Assembly (NCBI GenBank): GCA_028023455.1
Contig: JAQFVV010006840.1
Coordinates: 193,716 to 257,715, forward strand
Direction: 5' to 3'
Source of the DNA: Epiperipatus broadwayi
Taxonomy: Eukaryota > Onychophora > Udeonychophora > Euonychophora > Peripatidae
DNA: 64,000 nucleotides
A program made the position numbers and the translations under genes. Positions 35,426-48,295 of the stretch are shown piece after piece (the stretch's first letter is position 1; every line of letters begins with the position of its first letter). Below the pieces are notes generated by a model. That model searched no databases. It was not told the origin of the DNA and saw only the letters and a program-made list of their open reading frames with translations.

Positions 35426-36049
35426 GATAGTTTATATAAATTAGATAATTATAAAATTTAGTCATCATCACCTCTGAGACATCATAGTCTTGGATGAACA
35501 GAAGATTCATGATAATAGAAATTACCACATGCATTGAAAATTTATATGAGGTCTTCACAAAGCTCAGCAAGATATGACAAATAAATAGTACCACAGCATT
35601 GCAGATTGATTACTATTCATGTTTTTGATATCTCCATTACTGTATCATTGTAATTGCTCTTGATATTTACAGTGCATGTAATTAACTTGTCCCAACTAAT
35701 ATAAATATTTATAGATGTTATTAAAATTGCATGTATCAGTTGTTTTGACACAGTTTTACATGGTAGAGGCAAGTATATTAATTACATAACAACTTGAAGT
35801 AATAATGTGGAAGTACTGAAAATCCCCATGAACTATATGTAAACTAACTGTCAGTAAACATAAAATGTATAATGAGCCCAACTACAATTTAGCCTTGATT
35901 GTATATAAGCATGTCATATACTGACATTCTTACACAACAGAGCTTGATTTATATATACTAATGTAATTTTAAGACAATTATAAGCTACTCTGAAATCATA
36001 ATAACTAATCAGAGGAAAAAGCTGGCCCTCATAACTTTTCCACATCTCT

Positions 36050-36710
36050 TAACTGAAAATATTCCTATTGGCCAAGTGAATTAAATTTCTACACTTTTGA
36101 TTGGTCAATTACAAAATCAGCAATAAAAATACATTTGTCTTTTAAAATTATACTCATTTTAGTTTGGTGTCTAAAAAGCAAATTAATAATTTGTCAGATT
36201 ATTAAAGTAGACAAAAGTTTTTTTCAAAAATAAATTTCTATTTATAATTGATAAAAATAATCTATAATGAACAACATAAAATGTACTTTTCATAACCTAT
36301 TACAAAATGTGGCCTACGTCATTTGACTTCTTTCTCACTTTGTTTTCATGTAAAAGTAAATAATTTTTACTAAAATCTGAACTATTCTTCTAAAATAATT
36401 ATATTTTCATACATATTTTATGAAAATAATAAATAATTTTAAAAAATACCCTAAACATACATTTTTCATTTTGAAAATCAAAACAAAAAACTCAGATAGA
36501 GAATGAGAAACAACTAATCAATATTTTGAAAGGTAGACCTTATATCATTGTTGTAAATTTAAATATTATTGTTTTTTTTTAGTTGTAAAATAATTTTAAA
36601 GGGGGAAGCTTCATATGATACATTTTTCTTGATAAAATAAGCATAAAACCAACAAAATAAAGTAAAAATTTGTGGTTTGAGAGTGAATTAAATCTATGAT
36701 TATGGTCAAG
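36050..36710 (+). repeat. Dispersed repeat family R, copy
   Basis: Full-length-looking copy with TTGATTGGTCAATTACAAAA, AAATTAATAATTTGTCAGAT, CAAAAATAAATTTCTATTTA, TTACTAAAATCTGAACTATT and GGGGAAGCTTCATATGA in the same order as at 56.71-57.40 kb. The two copies lack shared open frames, so it is non-coding. The 82-codon minus-strand frame at 36579 looks like chance. Confidence 0.65.
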
Positions 36711-36714
36711 GAGT

Positions 36715-38755
36715 ACAAAGAAAAAGGTTAATATTAAATTAATATTCGTTAATAGACATAAAGATAACCTTTTATTAGCTTGAATATAAATGAAATAATG
36801 TGCGAGAATATACAGTAATACATTCAAGCTACTAAAAAGTTATATTTACATCTGTTAAGTAAAGATTAATTTTATATTAAGAGCTCATTAAATACAAGGC
36901 TCAGTCTTTTCCACTGATTAGTTATGGTGATTGCAAAACAGTTTACGTTGTTTTGAAATCATGTTAGTATATAAATCACATTCTGCATGTAAGTATGTTA
37001 GTGAATGGAATCTTTATACATGATCAAATATAATTAGTAAAGTTTTACCATTTCAAACATTGAATAAGTAAAATTTTATTCAGTTCCATTTGCTAACTGT
37101 AGCTGAGTGCACTCTTAGCCAGTGAAGCCAGAATCATAGCACCCATGGGTGTTTGGATGTAGTATTTAAATACAAATGCTAATTTATTTAAATTAATGAT
37201 TTGCATGTTTCATTTTTTGGAGAGTTGGACACTATTTTCTTTTTTATTAATGGTGGATTGTTATTAGCAATATACCATATTTATTTTACTTTATGTTTTC
37301 TGGCTATGTGTAGGTGGGTTAAATAGCTCACTGATGGTTTTGGTGCTACGGCTTCCATGTTATTTCATATATTTTCAAGCTATTAAAAAGTTATATTGAT
37401 ATCTTGAAGTAATGTATCATTCTCATGTATTTTTAACTCTAATAAACTTAAATGACTACAGTGTATAAAATTTGATTCTCACAGTTATCATTATATGTTC
37501 TCTATATAAGTCCCTGGTATAGGCAAAGTGTTAATCATTTTGTCTGATTGCCAATTGTACATGAGTTTCTGAGAGAGGTTCATGTTATTTAGATGGTAAT
37601 TGGTGCAAGGATATTTTATTTTCATTATATTTACATACACACATGCATGTGCACATACACACCCATATATATAACTGAAATACTCTGAAATAAATTTACA
37701 ATATTTTAATATAACAATATACAATAAAATTGATAAGAGCTATAGCCAGCTTTTGATAGTATATGCCATTCTCAGAAACATTTAACAGTTAATCTGGCTG
37801 TAGCTATTATTGATTTTTTTCTTCCAACCATTAGTTTTTTCCATAATTTTATAATCCTGAGAAAAAAACATGGGCTTGGATTCTGATCCTATAGTTGAGA
37901 TTACTTGTGAAGAGAGAAATTATAGAAAGCGAAAAATCAAAGAAGTATAGTTTATTATGCAAAATGAACGTGATAATTAAAAGTCAATACCATTCCAGTT
38001 ATTTAAAAGATAGATTTTTTTTTAAATGTTGTAGATAAAATGTTATGTTAACTATAATTATGACACTAACATATTAAAAGTCAACTTGAATTCTAAAATA
38101 GTTATTAAAGAATATATTATGTTATAAGGTCTTTAGAATTTATTGAATAATTTTTGTTGAATAAATTTTCCAGGTATAAAAACTTAACAATACTTTAGTA
38201 TAATTAATATCAATTATGTACCAAGTGGATAACATTTTTAAGAAAAATCTATCATTTTTTTGATTTTTCATGAAGCTTAAATGGAAAGACACTGTATTGA
38301 TCACGGAATCCAATCATTTTATAGTTAAACCTTTTCTTATTTCCATTTTTCTGACTATTTTTCATTTTCAAATGAATTATAATATATCTTTATCACTTTA
38401 TATTTAATTGAATATGGTGATACTATATTATATTAAAAATGTTGGTAAAAATAAATATAGGTTTACAATGTACTAAAAATAATATATGAACCAAACATCT
38501 TAAAATGATATAATATTGCACCATAATATGACCAAAATTAGATCATTTTAATTTGCTTAGTTTTTTTACTCTACCATAGATTTTGCCAAAACATCAATTT
38601 AAAGCTTTGATGTCACCCCCTCCCCCATCTTTTTAATCCATAGAGATTCAGAAGAAATATTGTTAATTGAACAATTATGATTTCTATAATTTAAAAATAT
38701 TTCCTTACATCCGAAAATCTTTCCCCATGTTTCATTACAATTCTATTTAATTGTA
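36715..38755. other. AT-rich DNA, no feature confirmed
   Basis: A CA/TG-rich simple tract lies at 37625-37672. A 77-codon minus-strand frame at 37491 runs through it and is not convincing. No repeat family assigned. Confidence 0.35.
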
Positions 38756-38757
38756 AT

Positions 38758-38940
38758 ACCAATAAGCCAATAAGCTAATGCACATGTGCTTTGTAGATGT
38801 TACTATATAAATGAATACTCCCACTTTTTCAAACACAAGATAAAGTCTTTGGGAAAAGATAGAATGAATCCATCTATCTTTTCAACCCAAACATATATGT
38901 ATGGGCAAATCTTAAGTGTTTGAAATCCTATGTCACTGAT
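38758..38940 (+). repeat. Hairpin element, family D, single copy
   Basis: It shares AAGCTAATGCACATGTGCTT, AAACACAAGATAAAGTCTTT, AAAAGATAGAATGAATCCAT with the facing CATCTATCTTTT, and ATGGGCAAATCTTAAG with the copies at 26.9-27.4 kb. Just after the hairpin, TCTTTTCAACCCAAACATAT resembles the family B phrase TCTTTTCAACATATATGTG. Confidence 0.7.
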
Positions 38941-38944
38941 GAAG

Positions 38945-40630
38945 AACCCAACAATGCAAACATGTTAGTGGCATTTGTGGCTTTGCTTTTAATTTTATCC
39001 TCTATAATTTACTGCAATAGTAAAGTGGTTAATAACAGAGTTCAAACAGCATAATTCATAATTTCCACTCTTATGCTCACAATCAAACTTTTTATGAACT
39101 TCTGTACAAAGTTTATGAATCATAATTCCAGCTCTGTGGGTTCATACTGCTTACAAAATGATAAGCCATTTCATTGTTTTTTATTAACAATTTAGAAATC
39201 AAATGTTTTATTTTCATTATAAATGTTATATTTAACATATTTATTGCTTTTTTACTCTGTTCTTTAATATAAAAATAAAACCAGCTTTCTGTTCTAATGA
39301 CCATCTTCAGTAAATTTGAATAATTATTTGATCATCAGAGGGAAGAGTAGTTTTTGACTTTTATCCCATCCCTGATTACTAAACATAGTCTCACAGAAAA
39401 AATGCTTTTGTTTTTATCATATTACATGAACTAAAGAGTCATGTAATATCATGATGTTCTTTACTCTTCCTAGTAAATATGTTAAAAAATCTTTCCTACT
39501 TTTATTTATAAATACATTGTCATCAGCACTCTGGCCTTATCAAATTGGTGAAGTAAAGAGACTGTATATCACAGCATCCTTGATATCTCTTCCATCACTG
39601 TAAAATCAGTATATCCAATATAGCCTATTTAAACCATGTATTTTAGTCTCATGTGTGGATTTTTCATAAAAACAATACTTTTCTAAAACTATCTACAATT
39701 TATCCTCATCAATTATAGCAAAGAGTTGTTGTGATTAAGAAACCACATGGACTCTTCTATTTGCTATTCATTGGAGTTTTTCAATTATTTGTAGCACCTT
39801 CACAGTGATATCTTTTGTTTTTTTTCCTTATGTATTATGACTTCTTGAATTTGATAATTCTTTCTCAACCTAAAAGGTAAACATGCTTGCTAAATAATTT
39901 TCAGAAAAACTTGTATTTGCTGTGAGAGATTTCATACTATAATATGAACACTAATTCAGTTTATCTCTTTTCTCTGAACAGATTCAATAGAATCTAGCTA
40001 TCAGTAATTGGGAAACTTCTAATAACTAAACAAAATCATGAGAAGGCCTTTTAAATTTTCATAACACTTTTGAATATACAACCATTGCTAATAATAATAG
40101 TGCATCACTTGCCTTTGTATGTATAATAAAACATGATCTGCTTCCTTCTTCAATGCCATCTATAGTAAGATTGAGTAATCAGTGAGTAGCAAAAGTCAGT
40201 GCATTGATGCAATATATCAGCTTTACATTCTGAATCTTATTGGTAAAGACAAAAGTTCAGACAACATCCTGATAATGGGGATTTAAGTGAGGTAGTATTG
40301 GGTAATCACTGTCAGTTCAAGCTTATTGTAGATGGCATTAGACACAAGGAGCTACTATTGTTTCATTATATATTGTGTTAACTGAAAAGGTTAATTATTT
40401 ATAGTTATTATTAACATTCCCAGCTGGAGTAGAAATAGATAGCTATACTTATTAAAGAACTGAGGATACTAAAATATAATGTTATCTACAGTCAGGTTTA
40501 TATAAGTGTTTAGGCAGGAGTGTTTTGGATCAGAGTTTAAGCTAAATAAATACAAGAGTTTTCTAAATCTCATTTTTAATAGCAAATGCCAAAAATTGAT
40601 CTGAGGATTAGGATGTATGTACAATAACAT
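38945..40630. other. AT-rich DNA, no feature confirmed
   Basis: Slightly less AT-biased than its surroundings, with no long frame on either strand. I see no repeat or RNA gene here. Confidence 0.35.
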
Positions 40631-40644
40631 CTGGTAAACAAACA

Positions 40645-40860
40645 GCATGTGGCTTTATTGCTCAGGACTTTATAAGAAGTTTGAATGCCAAATCTGCAAG
40701 CACTAGAATTGATCCTGGGACCTTCCAATCCCCAAGTCAGATGCTCTACTAATCATACCAAAAGGGCAAAAAAAATTTTAATGGGTTTTATTGCTCGGGA
40801 ATTCATAAATTGTTTGAGCATCAGAATCGATTCTGGGACTCCCATCCCAAGACAGCACAT
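40645..40860 (-). mobile_element. Two tandem tRNA-derived SINE copies
   Basis: On the minus strand, 40768-40648 begins with a tRNA-like head (ATGATTAGTAGAGCATCTGA, then ACTTGGGGATT, then B-box-like AGGATCAATTCT), the style of tRNA-Pro, and continues into a body ending CTCAGTCC-like text (GTCCTGAGCAATAAAGCC). The second copy, about 40850-40779, has the matching end (GAGTCCCAGAATCGATTCTG, TTCCCGAGCAATAAAACC) but a truncated head. A short A-rich stretch joins them. The 63-codon plus-strand frame here is incidental. Confidence 0.65.
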
Positions 40861-40864
40861 ATTC

Positions 40865-42310
40865 AAAATTTATTAGATAACACCAGATTAGGGGACTATT
40901 TTTGATTTTTTTATGTACAGACATTAAAAAAGTATTAACAGAATACAATAAGAATATTAATACAAGTGCACATTTTAAAATAAAATTATAATATATAAAA
41001 CATGATCCAGAAATAAACTGTAAAATAAAAAATTTAAGTAATGCAAAGATTATATTTTATTCTTTTTTTATCACAGCATAGGAATCCTGTCTTCATGGTT
41101 GTGTAATTGTAAAATTCATCATAAATACTTTCCATAAATTAATGTTCAAGCTCACAGAAAACCAACAAAAAATCACTTTTTTGTGAACATGAGACGTTAG
41201 CAGAATATAACTCCATCAGCCCTAATTCTAATCTATGTATTGCATGTTTGCAAATTTATGGTAATAAATTTATAATTTAGTTTTTGTGCTTGTTTCTAGG
41301 TGGCAGGTATATCTAGGAGTTAAAATAGCTCTAAATTGCAATTACATTTTGCACAGTTCCGCAAAAATTCTCAAATTATGTTTGTAAAGATAAATTTTAT
41401 TGAATGATATTTTTGAAAATAAATATAAAATATAATTTATGTTTAGAATTACTGATGTTTTTAAAGTATTGAAAACTTCCAAATAATGAAGTAGAACAAT
41501 TTGTTACCTTTATTATGCTGAAAGATAATTTAATTTTGCTACAAACTTTATTTGAATTAAAGATCACATTATGTTTGACATATTAGGTGAAGTTTGAACT
41601 AGTTCAAGTCAGATCTTCTTATTTCATAAGATCTCATAGTATAACTAATCCTTTTTATTTGTATCACTTTAAGTCTTTTTTATTTTATGATTGAATGCAC
41701 TTATTTTATAATCTTGGATTTTTAATTTTGCCATAGTGGTATTGGTAGTTAGATGTCCAAGTGGTTTATATGTAATCAAGTGTCACAGGCCAATAAAACT
41801 ATGGGATATGATTTTTTTTCTAAGTAGCTTTTTTAGTTTGCTTCACATCAAACTGACCTATTTTATAATGTTATAATTTTATTTTATTCAGGAAAACTAT
41901 TAATTATTTTAGTAGATATTGCAAAGAAGTGAGTTAGGATTATTTTCTTATGTTATAATGATGTTTTGCTGGGTGTGATTATCACCTAACAATTTCTATT
42001 CCATTTTACAATAGTTTCTTTATCATCTCTAGGGACTGACTATAAACGCCATTTTAAAATCAGTACTCTATTTAAGGATAACATCAATGCTTTTATAAGA
42101 TGGTCCAGGGGAGAAAGTATTTTTATATCATATGGATACTCATGCATATATATTCCCATAGTTATTAATTTAAACAGTTTAAAAAATGAATTGAAAAATA
42201 TCACCATACAGAGTGATCTTAATAATAAAGAAACTGTCTGTAGATCATGTACCATAAAAAATTCTAATTCCACATTATTAAATATTTATAATTTTAAATT
42301 ACATTTAACA
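40865..42310. other. AT-rich DNA, no feature confirmed
   Basis: A 77-codon minus-strand frame at 42040 is not recognisable. No repeat family assigned. Confidence 0.35.
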
Positions 42311-42315
42311 TAATT

Positions 42316-42825
42316 ATAAGTCTGTGCTCATATACCCTATATATATTACATATATAGACACAAGTATATAATAAGCCTGTGTTTCAGTTATTACATAATA
42401 GAGATGTCTGCCCATCCCTTGTATATGTATTAAATGGATTATGTCCTGTACATAAGGGGTCAGATTGACTTTGGGTCAACATGGGTGTGACAAGATTCTC
42501 AGCTTCAGGGTGGCCTTTGAGCATTCCATCATCTGATTTTCAATTGGATGGACAGTTGAAGAGTTGGAGTGTGGAATGGATTGAAGCTTGTCCATTAAAA
42601 TATGAAGATTGGCTATCTTAATATATATCTGAGCACTTATTGCATATATGTGTAGAGATGATAATCTGGATTAACTGATGATTGCTGGTTTAGCATGAAA
42701 TATGTATATTGGTGAATATTTATCTTTTCAACATATATGTGTTCAAGTATATTAGTGATATGAGATAGAGTGGTGAGTGGTGGGTCGTATGAAAGTCTAT
42801 GCCCATATACCCTATATTTTTTATA
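42316..42825 (-). mobile_element. PLE terminal fragment with direct end repeats
   Basis: It starts with AAGTCTGTGCTCATATACCC and ends with AAAGTCTATGCCCATATACC, the same orientation, so the ends are direct rather than inverted. Inside, 42540-42720 matches the 5' non-coding part of the PLE at 18.16-18.42 kb, and 42360-42405 is the inverse of the left flank of the foldback at 17.29-17.33 kb. No RT is present. This is the arrangement of a PLE remnant with its repeated termini. Orientation is inferred from the 18-kb copy and is uncertain. Confidence 0.6.
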
Positions 42826-42829
42826 AATC

Positions 42830-44585
42830 TGAGTAAAGAAAGATATCTATTTGAAAGTTCATAACAATTACAAATACTGTACAGGCATGTCTAGTATACT
42901 ATCGTGTCATTGCCCAATACCAATAGATATTAGTAATAAGACATTAAGAAACTAACAAAACAAAGAGAACAAAAGCAAGATAGGAATGTTTAATAACTTA
43001 CTATATTGAATTTATTAATAACAATAGGTGCATTAGTTCCAAAGACTATGGGAGCAAAGGAAGGTTGTCAGTGTTACTGTTTTCTCAATGCATATATATG
43101 AATATTATAGAAAACTAGTCAATAATTCCTTTGTATATATTTTGCAGAAGGTTAAATGTGAAGAAAATAGATTTTAACTATGACAACTATTATATTATGA
43201 AATGTGATTTTACTGAAAATCATTCAGGTGCAGGAAAAGCCACAAAATGTCATAAAATGATGCCATTAGAATTATTTGCAAAAGAATGGGATCAAATAAA
43301 GCTAATAGTTGAGACAATGTAGATAACAGTCAATATTTGTAAGCTTCATGGTAAAGGTTTGTCATAACTTTTCCTAATCTTTGGTAGCTACAGTCTGAAA
43401 CTGCTCCTATATATAATATTATTCAGAAATAAAACACTTGTCTTAGATCTGTAGCACTTTTCAAATCTATAAACTAAATCTCCAGTCTTGGACAACTTAG
43501 ATAGAAATTCACCAAAAATATTTGTTCACTCTTCATTGCACAGTAAGCAATTTGCATATATTAAATTATAAACACCACTTAGCATAAGATTATCATTGAG
43601 CATTTTTGTTATTTTGGGGGAGGAGAAGGGCATTTTGCCAAAAGGATTAAAATGTAGAACTTCCACTTACAGAATTACATGCAGTAGAGTATTTTCAAAA
43701 CTGTGGGATATTAACCAACATGAAATAATACTTCCACATCTGTGATTGTTTGGTGCCTTGTTCAGAGAGATTGGTGAATGATTTATTGTAACCGTTCCAG
43801 GTTTACTGCAGGTATATTAAATTTATGTCAATTACAATCAGTTTGTGGTTCTTTTGTATATTTTTTATATTTTGATAATAATGTTAAAAAAAGGATATAT
43901 TAAATATGTCAGTTTCTAGTTAGCCGTATGGTTTTCAAGATTTATTCAATGTTCCTGAAAATGGATAATTAACAAAAAACAGCTGCCAAGCTTCCTGCAA
44001 AGCATAATACATAAGTACAAAATATTATGTGACTTTCACTCTATTTTAAATATTTTACAGTGAGATTGAGTAATTAAAACACACAAAATGTGAATTAATC
44101 TTCACAAATGAAAAAGATATGAGGATTTTGTATTTATGCTCTTAAGTCATGCATGTTTTCTGCTAAAATCACAACTAATTTTTATACATTTTTTTTACTA
44201 ATGGTATTTCTATAAGTAAATGCAAAAGAGAATCTAAAGAGTCAAAACTAAGATAATGACTATTTTAGCAGCCCTTATCGAAAAGACAGTGAAGAAGAAA
44301 GAATTTACCTCCTAGCTTTTAAATGCTGAATGATGGAATTTTAAAATTTTCTTGTTTTAAAATATTTAAGTGCAAGTACAATTTATATACTTGCAATTTA
44401 TATGAAATTATATAATTGTTTTACTACCTGCCTACATATAGCTAAATACCCATTTACTTACCAATTATTAATGATTAAACAGGCTGACAATAAGATGACT
44501 ATCTGAAAGAAAACTACTAAATCTGTTTGAATCTGAAAAAAATTCAAGTCTTGCCATGCATAATAGATTCAAATCTTAGTTCATG
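42830..44585. other. AT-rich DNA, no feature confirmed
   Basis: A 63-codon plus-strand frame at 43131-43322 has a mixed composition with two Cys and three His, but no family match that I can see. A chance frame or an isolated exon cannot be told apart. No repeats assigned. Confidence 0.3.
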
Positions 44586-44589
44586 GATA

Positions 44590-44990
44590 TATTTATTATT
44601 TTAATTAGAAGATATTTATACCCTATACATGCACTGTAATAATGTTTTAATATCTTAACATTTTGTTGAGTGTGAAGGATAAACTCAAACCAAAAGACAA
44701 GATAGATATTTTGAAAAGATAAAAGTAGTCACCCTAACTTTGTCCCTAATTTCACTTATTTAGACCAATCAAAAGCACTTGTATTGAGAGTATAAAGATC
44801 TTTGGTTAATCACTTAAAGTGAATTTAGGTACAAGAATAAGATAGATGCTTTTATCTTTTCAAAGTCTCTATCCTGTGCTTTGGTTTGAAAGTATCTTTC
44901 TTACTAAACAAAACACCATTGAGATATTAAAACAATATTACAACACATATGTATAGAGTATAATTACCTTCTAATTAAAATTACATACAA
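44590..44990. mobile_element. Foldback element related to family D
   Basis: Arms of about 140 bases: TTTTAATTAGAAGATATTTA and TAATGTTTTAATATCTTAAC at the left face GAGATATTAAAACAATATTA and TAATTACCTTCTAATTAAAA at the right. Inner pair AACTCAAACCAAAAGACAAG with TTTTGAAAAGATAAAAG faces CTTTTATCTTTTCAAAG and GTGCTTTGGTTTGAAAG. The loop is about 110 bases. Non-coding. Confidence 0.75.
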
Positions 44991-45984
44991 ATACTGTGTT
45001 AGTAAATTAATTAGAAAATTATATATATTCATTAACTGAATACAGGTCATAAAATATTATTTAACAATGCAGAGGTTATCTTTTATAAATAAAAAAAAGT
45101 GAATTGATAAGAGTAAAATAAACATTGATGATGAAATGTTTTGAATATGATATCGTCAATCTCATGAAGACATCCATTGATGTTAAAGAAAGTTGGTTTT
45201 TGAAGTGAATTATAGGAATGCTATGTTCTTTTCTCTAGACATTTTGTATGTTCAGTTGAATTTTACATGGAAAGATCTATTTGTTAACATATGAAACCAC
45301 ATGTGTGGACGAATTTTAGTAAAATTTTGTTTTTTGGCTAGAATTGTAATGTTATATGAATTTCTATTCTATTGTAACCTTACAAAAGATGTTGCTACAA
45401 GTGCTGGAACAAAGATTACTCAGCAGGCACCATAATACCTATGGACTTTCCACAGAGTATGAGTCTTCTTACAGACAATGTAATAACTAATTATAATTAC
45501 TAAAGTGCCAGATTATTACATCAACAAATATTATCTCAGGTTTTATTTATTTTTTAAATTTAAAATTTAGGTCCTTCTTACAATTTTTTAAAATATCATA
45601 TCAGGTTTTAAAATATCTATATCTCAAGTTTCAAAATTAAAATGCCCTTGGAATAAGAAAAATGACCATGGTAATGTACTTTAAATCTCTAAAATGTTCA
45701 TTTATTCAAGATACACTCTAAACATTTTATATTATTCTTTTAGCTTTGCCATCAAACATGTCTTTTAGGGTAATCAGAAATGTGAATATACAATAATGAA
45801 GAATTTTAATACTTAAATAACAAATGGCTAGCAAATTAAGACATTTCTAAACATTTTAAAGTTTTTCACGTGTGACTTTCATTTCTAGCACCTATAATTT
45901 AAACCTTTATAAATTTTATATCTTTTGATACATCTTTCCATAAGTACTAACATAAGATAATGCAGCAAGTAAAAAGAGTATATC

Positions 45985-46210
45985 ACATGATCATCATTTC
46001 TTATGCTTGCTCATAACTGTTATTTAAACAGGCAAAACTCTTCATACAGAAATGCCACTCAGTACAAGCCACAAACTAAAAACGAGTTTGGGGATGTTGG
46101 ATGAGTAGGTACTAGACAGGGATTTATGCACAAGCCTTCTGGCATCCATTGATTACTCTGGCTTGCACTGAGTAGCACTACTGTATTGAGAGTTTTACCT
46201 GTTTTAGATA
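45985..46210. mobile_element. Foldback, family A, internally deleted
   Basis: ACAGGCAAAACTCTTCATAC and CCACTCAGTACAAGCCA at the left face GGCTTGCACTGAGTAGCACT and GAGAGTTTTACCTGTTTTA at the right. The interior keeps GGGGATGTTGGATGAGTAG and CAAGCCTTCTGGCATCCATT. The 68-codon minus-strand frame is incidental. Confidence 0.75.
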
Positions 46211-46546
46211 GAGTATAGTTTATACTACCAACTACATTACGAGTGCACTTTAAAATAAAAAGCAAATAAACATAGTATTTATTTTCTTACAATGCAGGTA
46301 AAATGAATAATAAGCAAAGTAAATAAATTATATCATATGACCATTGAAAAGTACTCTTCTAAAATAATTAATAATAAATTTTATTAAGCAAGATTTTCTG
46401 AGTAACAAAGGTGATAATGTAATAATGGCAATGGAACAGCAAAAAATAATTTGACAGTGTTTGTACAATAGTTTTGTAATTGGTTGCCTATGGAAATGCT
46501 GTCATTTTAAAATTGTTTGCTTTGAAAAATTACTTTTAAGATTTAA

Positions 46547-48285
46547 TGTTATATAACAGGGCTGGGTTCAAACCCTGTGCTAAGGCATAGTATGATATAA
46601 GCGAGCATATATATATATATATACTTGATCAAAAGTGATATTAAGTTAAATTATTTTTTTTGTTATATATGTGGGTGTGTATATATTTTAAACGGGTAAA
46701 TAAAAAATATTGAAACATAAGAAGGAAGGCGGTTATATGGTTTGTGCTCTTATATTTTGTTTAGAAGTGTGTGTATTTATATCACTGCATGGGTGAATGA
46801 GTGTAATAAATTCATAAAGAGAAGAAAATTTATGTGGCCAAGCATTAATTCCAAGATGGACGATGAAGAACAGAATTTCCAAAAAGATATGTTAATTGCA
46901 AGAAAGGTATAGATTGCTATCTTGATGAATAAAAGTATTTTAATTAAAAAGAAAATTATCTCAAGATGGAAGACAGAGCATAGAATTGTTGAAAAAGGAT
47001 AAGTTAAATGCCAGGAAAGAATCAATAAAGGTATAGATCACTATCGTAATAGATAAAAGCTATTTTAATTTAAAAAAAAGAAAAGTTGCTGAAAGGTTTT
47101 GTTTGTTCAAACCACATGGTTTCATTTAAAAAGAAAAAAAAAGAACAATAGCATTTTAATTAAGGAGTTGGAAAGCCAAACTTAAAAAAAAAAAGGACAA
47201 TCCAGAAATATTAGTGCCACGAGCAAGATCATAGAAAAGTCAGTTAAATTTATATATATATTCGCCAACCATGAACAGGCTAGGGTAAAAGACAGGAATG
47301 AACCAGGCTCTGCCAGCCATCCTGCAGAGGTATTGCAGTTGCTGTCCATATGGGATCCAAGCCCTTTCTAAACTACAGGTAGAACAACATTCACTGAATG
47401 CCATTGATTGTGCCTTACAGAATCAATGGAGAACTACCAAAAATCAATTATTCACTATGTCACAACACAAAGCCAGCGAACATTACCATTCATCTGCACC
47501 CGGGTGAGATAAATCAAGGTAATGCAAATATTTTCTTAAATGCCAGTCATCTTTTAAATAACTTATTTTCAGTAAAATAATAATGCATAAGGGCTAAAAG
47601 AAAACAAAGAAAAATTTGAAATAACGGCCAATGTAACTCTATGAATGAATAGACTGGATAATGATTTATTGCATTTACTGTGTATTCTATAGCATATATG
47701 TTTTGTTATATTTATGAACCTGTGCAGAGTATGTGTTTGCATGCATGTTATTCAAGTATTAGAGCACAAGCCAATACATAATAATGGGATTTTGTTTCTA
47801 TTAATAAATATTAAATTTGTGTTTTAATTACAAGTGTGTGCATTCAGTGGTAATGTCTTTAAAACTTAGATCATATTGTAAGTATAGAGAGTAATATTAA
47901 GAACAAAAACAATAAATTTAGGAAATCATTTATGCATTTACGTGCACACTTGGTTTGTCCCCCATCTCTTTCTCACGGTTAACAACCACCACCCCTGAGT
48001 GAGCTAGCCAGCGGTAGGAGCTCTATCTATTATAATTTGTTACTCGATCTCTCCCAGCATAATTCTTATTTACTCATAGATAGGATTGGCACTTGGAGTC
48101 AAATTGACATCCATAAATATGCTGGGTGAGTGATAAGAGTACCAGGCAGAATTACTTGTATATATATATATATTCATGTTATAATTTTCTTTTAATAAAA
48201 AAAAGGGAAACTTAGGTTTTAAATACATAATAAACGTAAATCATATATATATACGCGATTCACATAAGGATTGCAGCTGGTTACA
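46547..48285 (+). repeat. 5' long terminal repeat
   Basis: Begins TGTTATATAACAGGG and ends GCAGCTGGTTACA, about 1.74 kb. It is shared in order with the 3' copy, including CTTGATCAAAAGTGATATTA, CACCCGGGTGAGATAAATCA and TCTCACGGTTAACAACCACC. Near the 3' end are TA-rich tracts and AATAAA-type signals. The first 25 bases contain CTGGGTTCAAACCCTG, a B-box look-alike. The 82-codon minus-strand frame found in both LTRs is explained by their shared ancestry. Confidence 0.85.
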
Positions 48286-48286
48286 A

Positions 48287-48295
48287 TGGTGACCC
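48287..48295 (+). other. Primer-binding site, tRNA-Trp-like
   Basis: TGGTGACCC starts one base after the 5' LTR. Nine bases fit the complement of a tRNA-Trp 3' end plus CCA; the match then stops. tRNA-Trp priming is typical of the CsRn1-type Gypsy group, so the assignment to that group is an inference from nine bases. Confidence 0.55.

Noticed and set aside
43131-43322. 63-codon frame with Cys and His residues as a possible exon
   Set aside because: Spacing does not fit a zinc finger, no splice or neighbour evidence, and length is within chance expectation.
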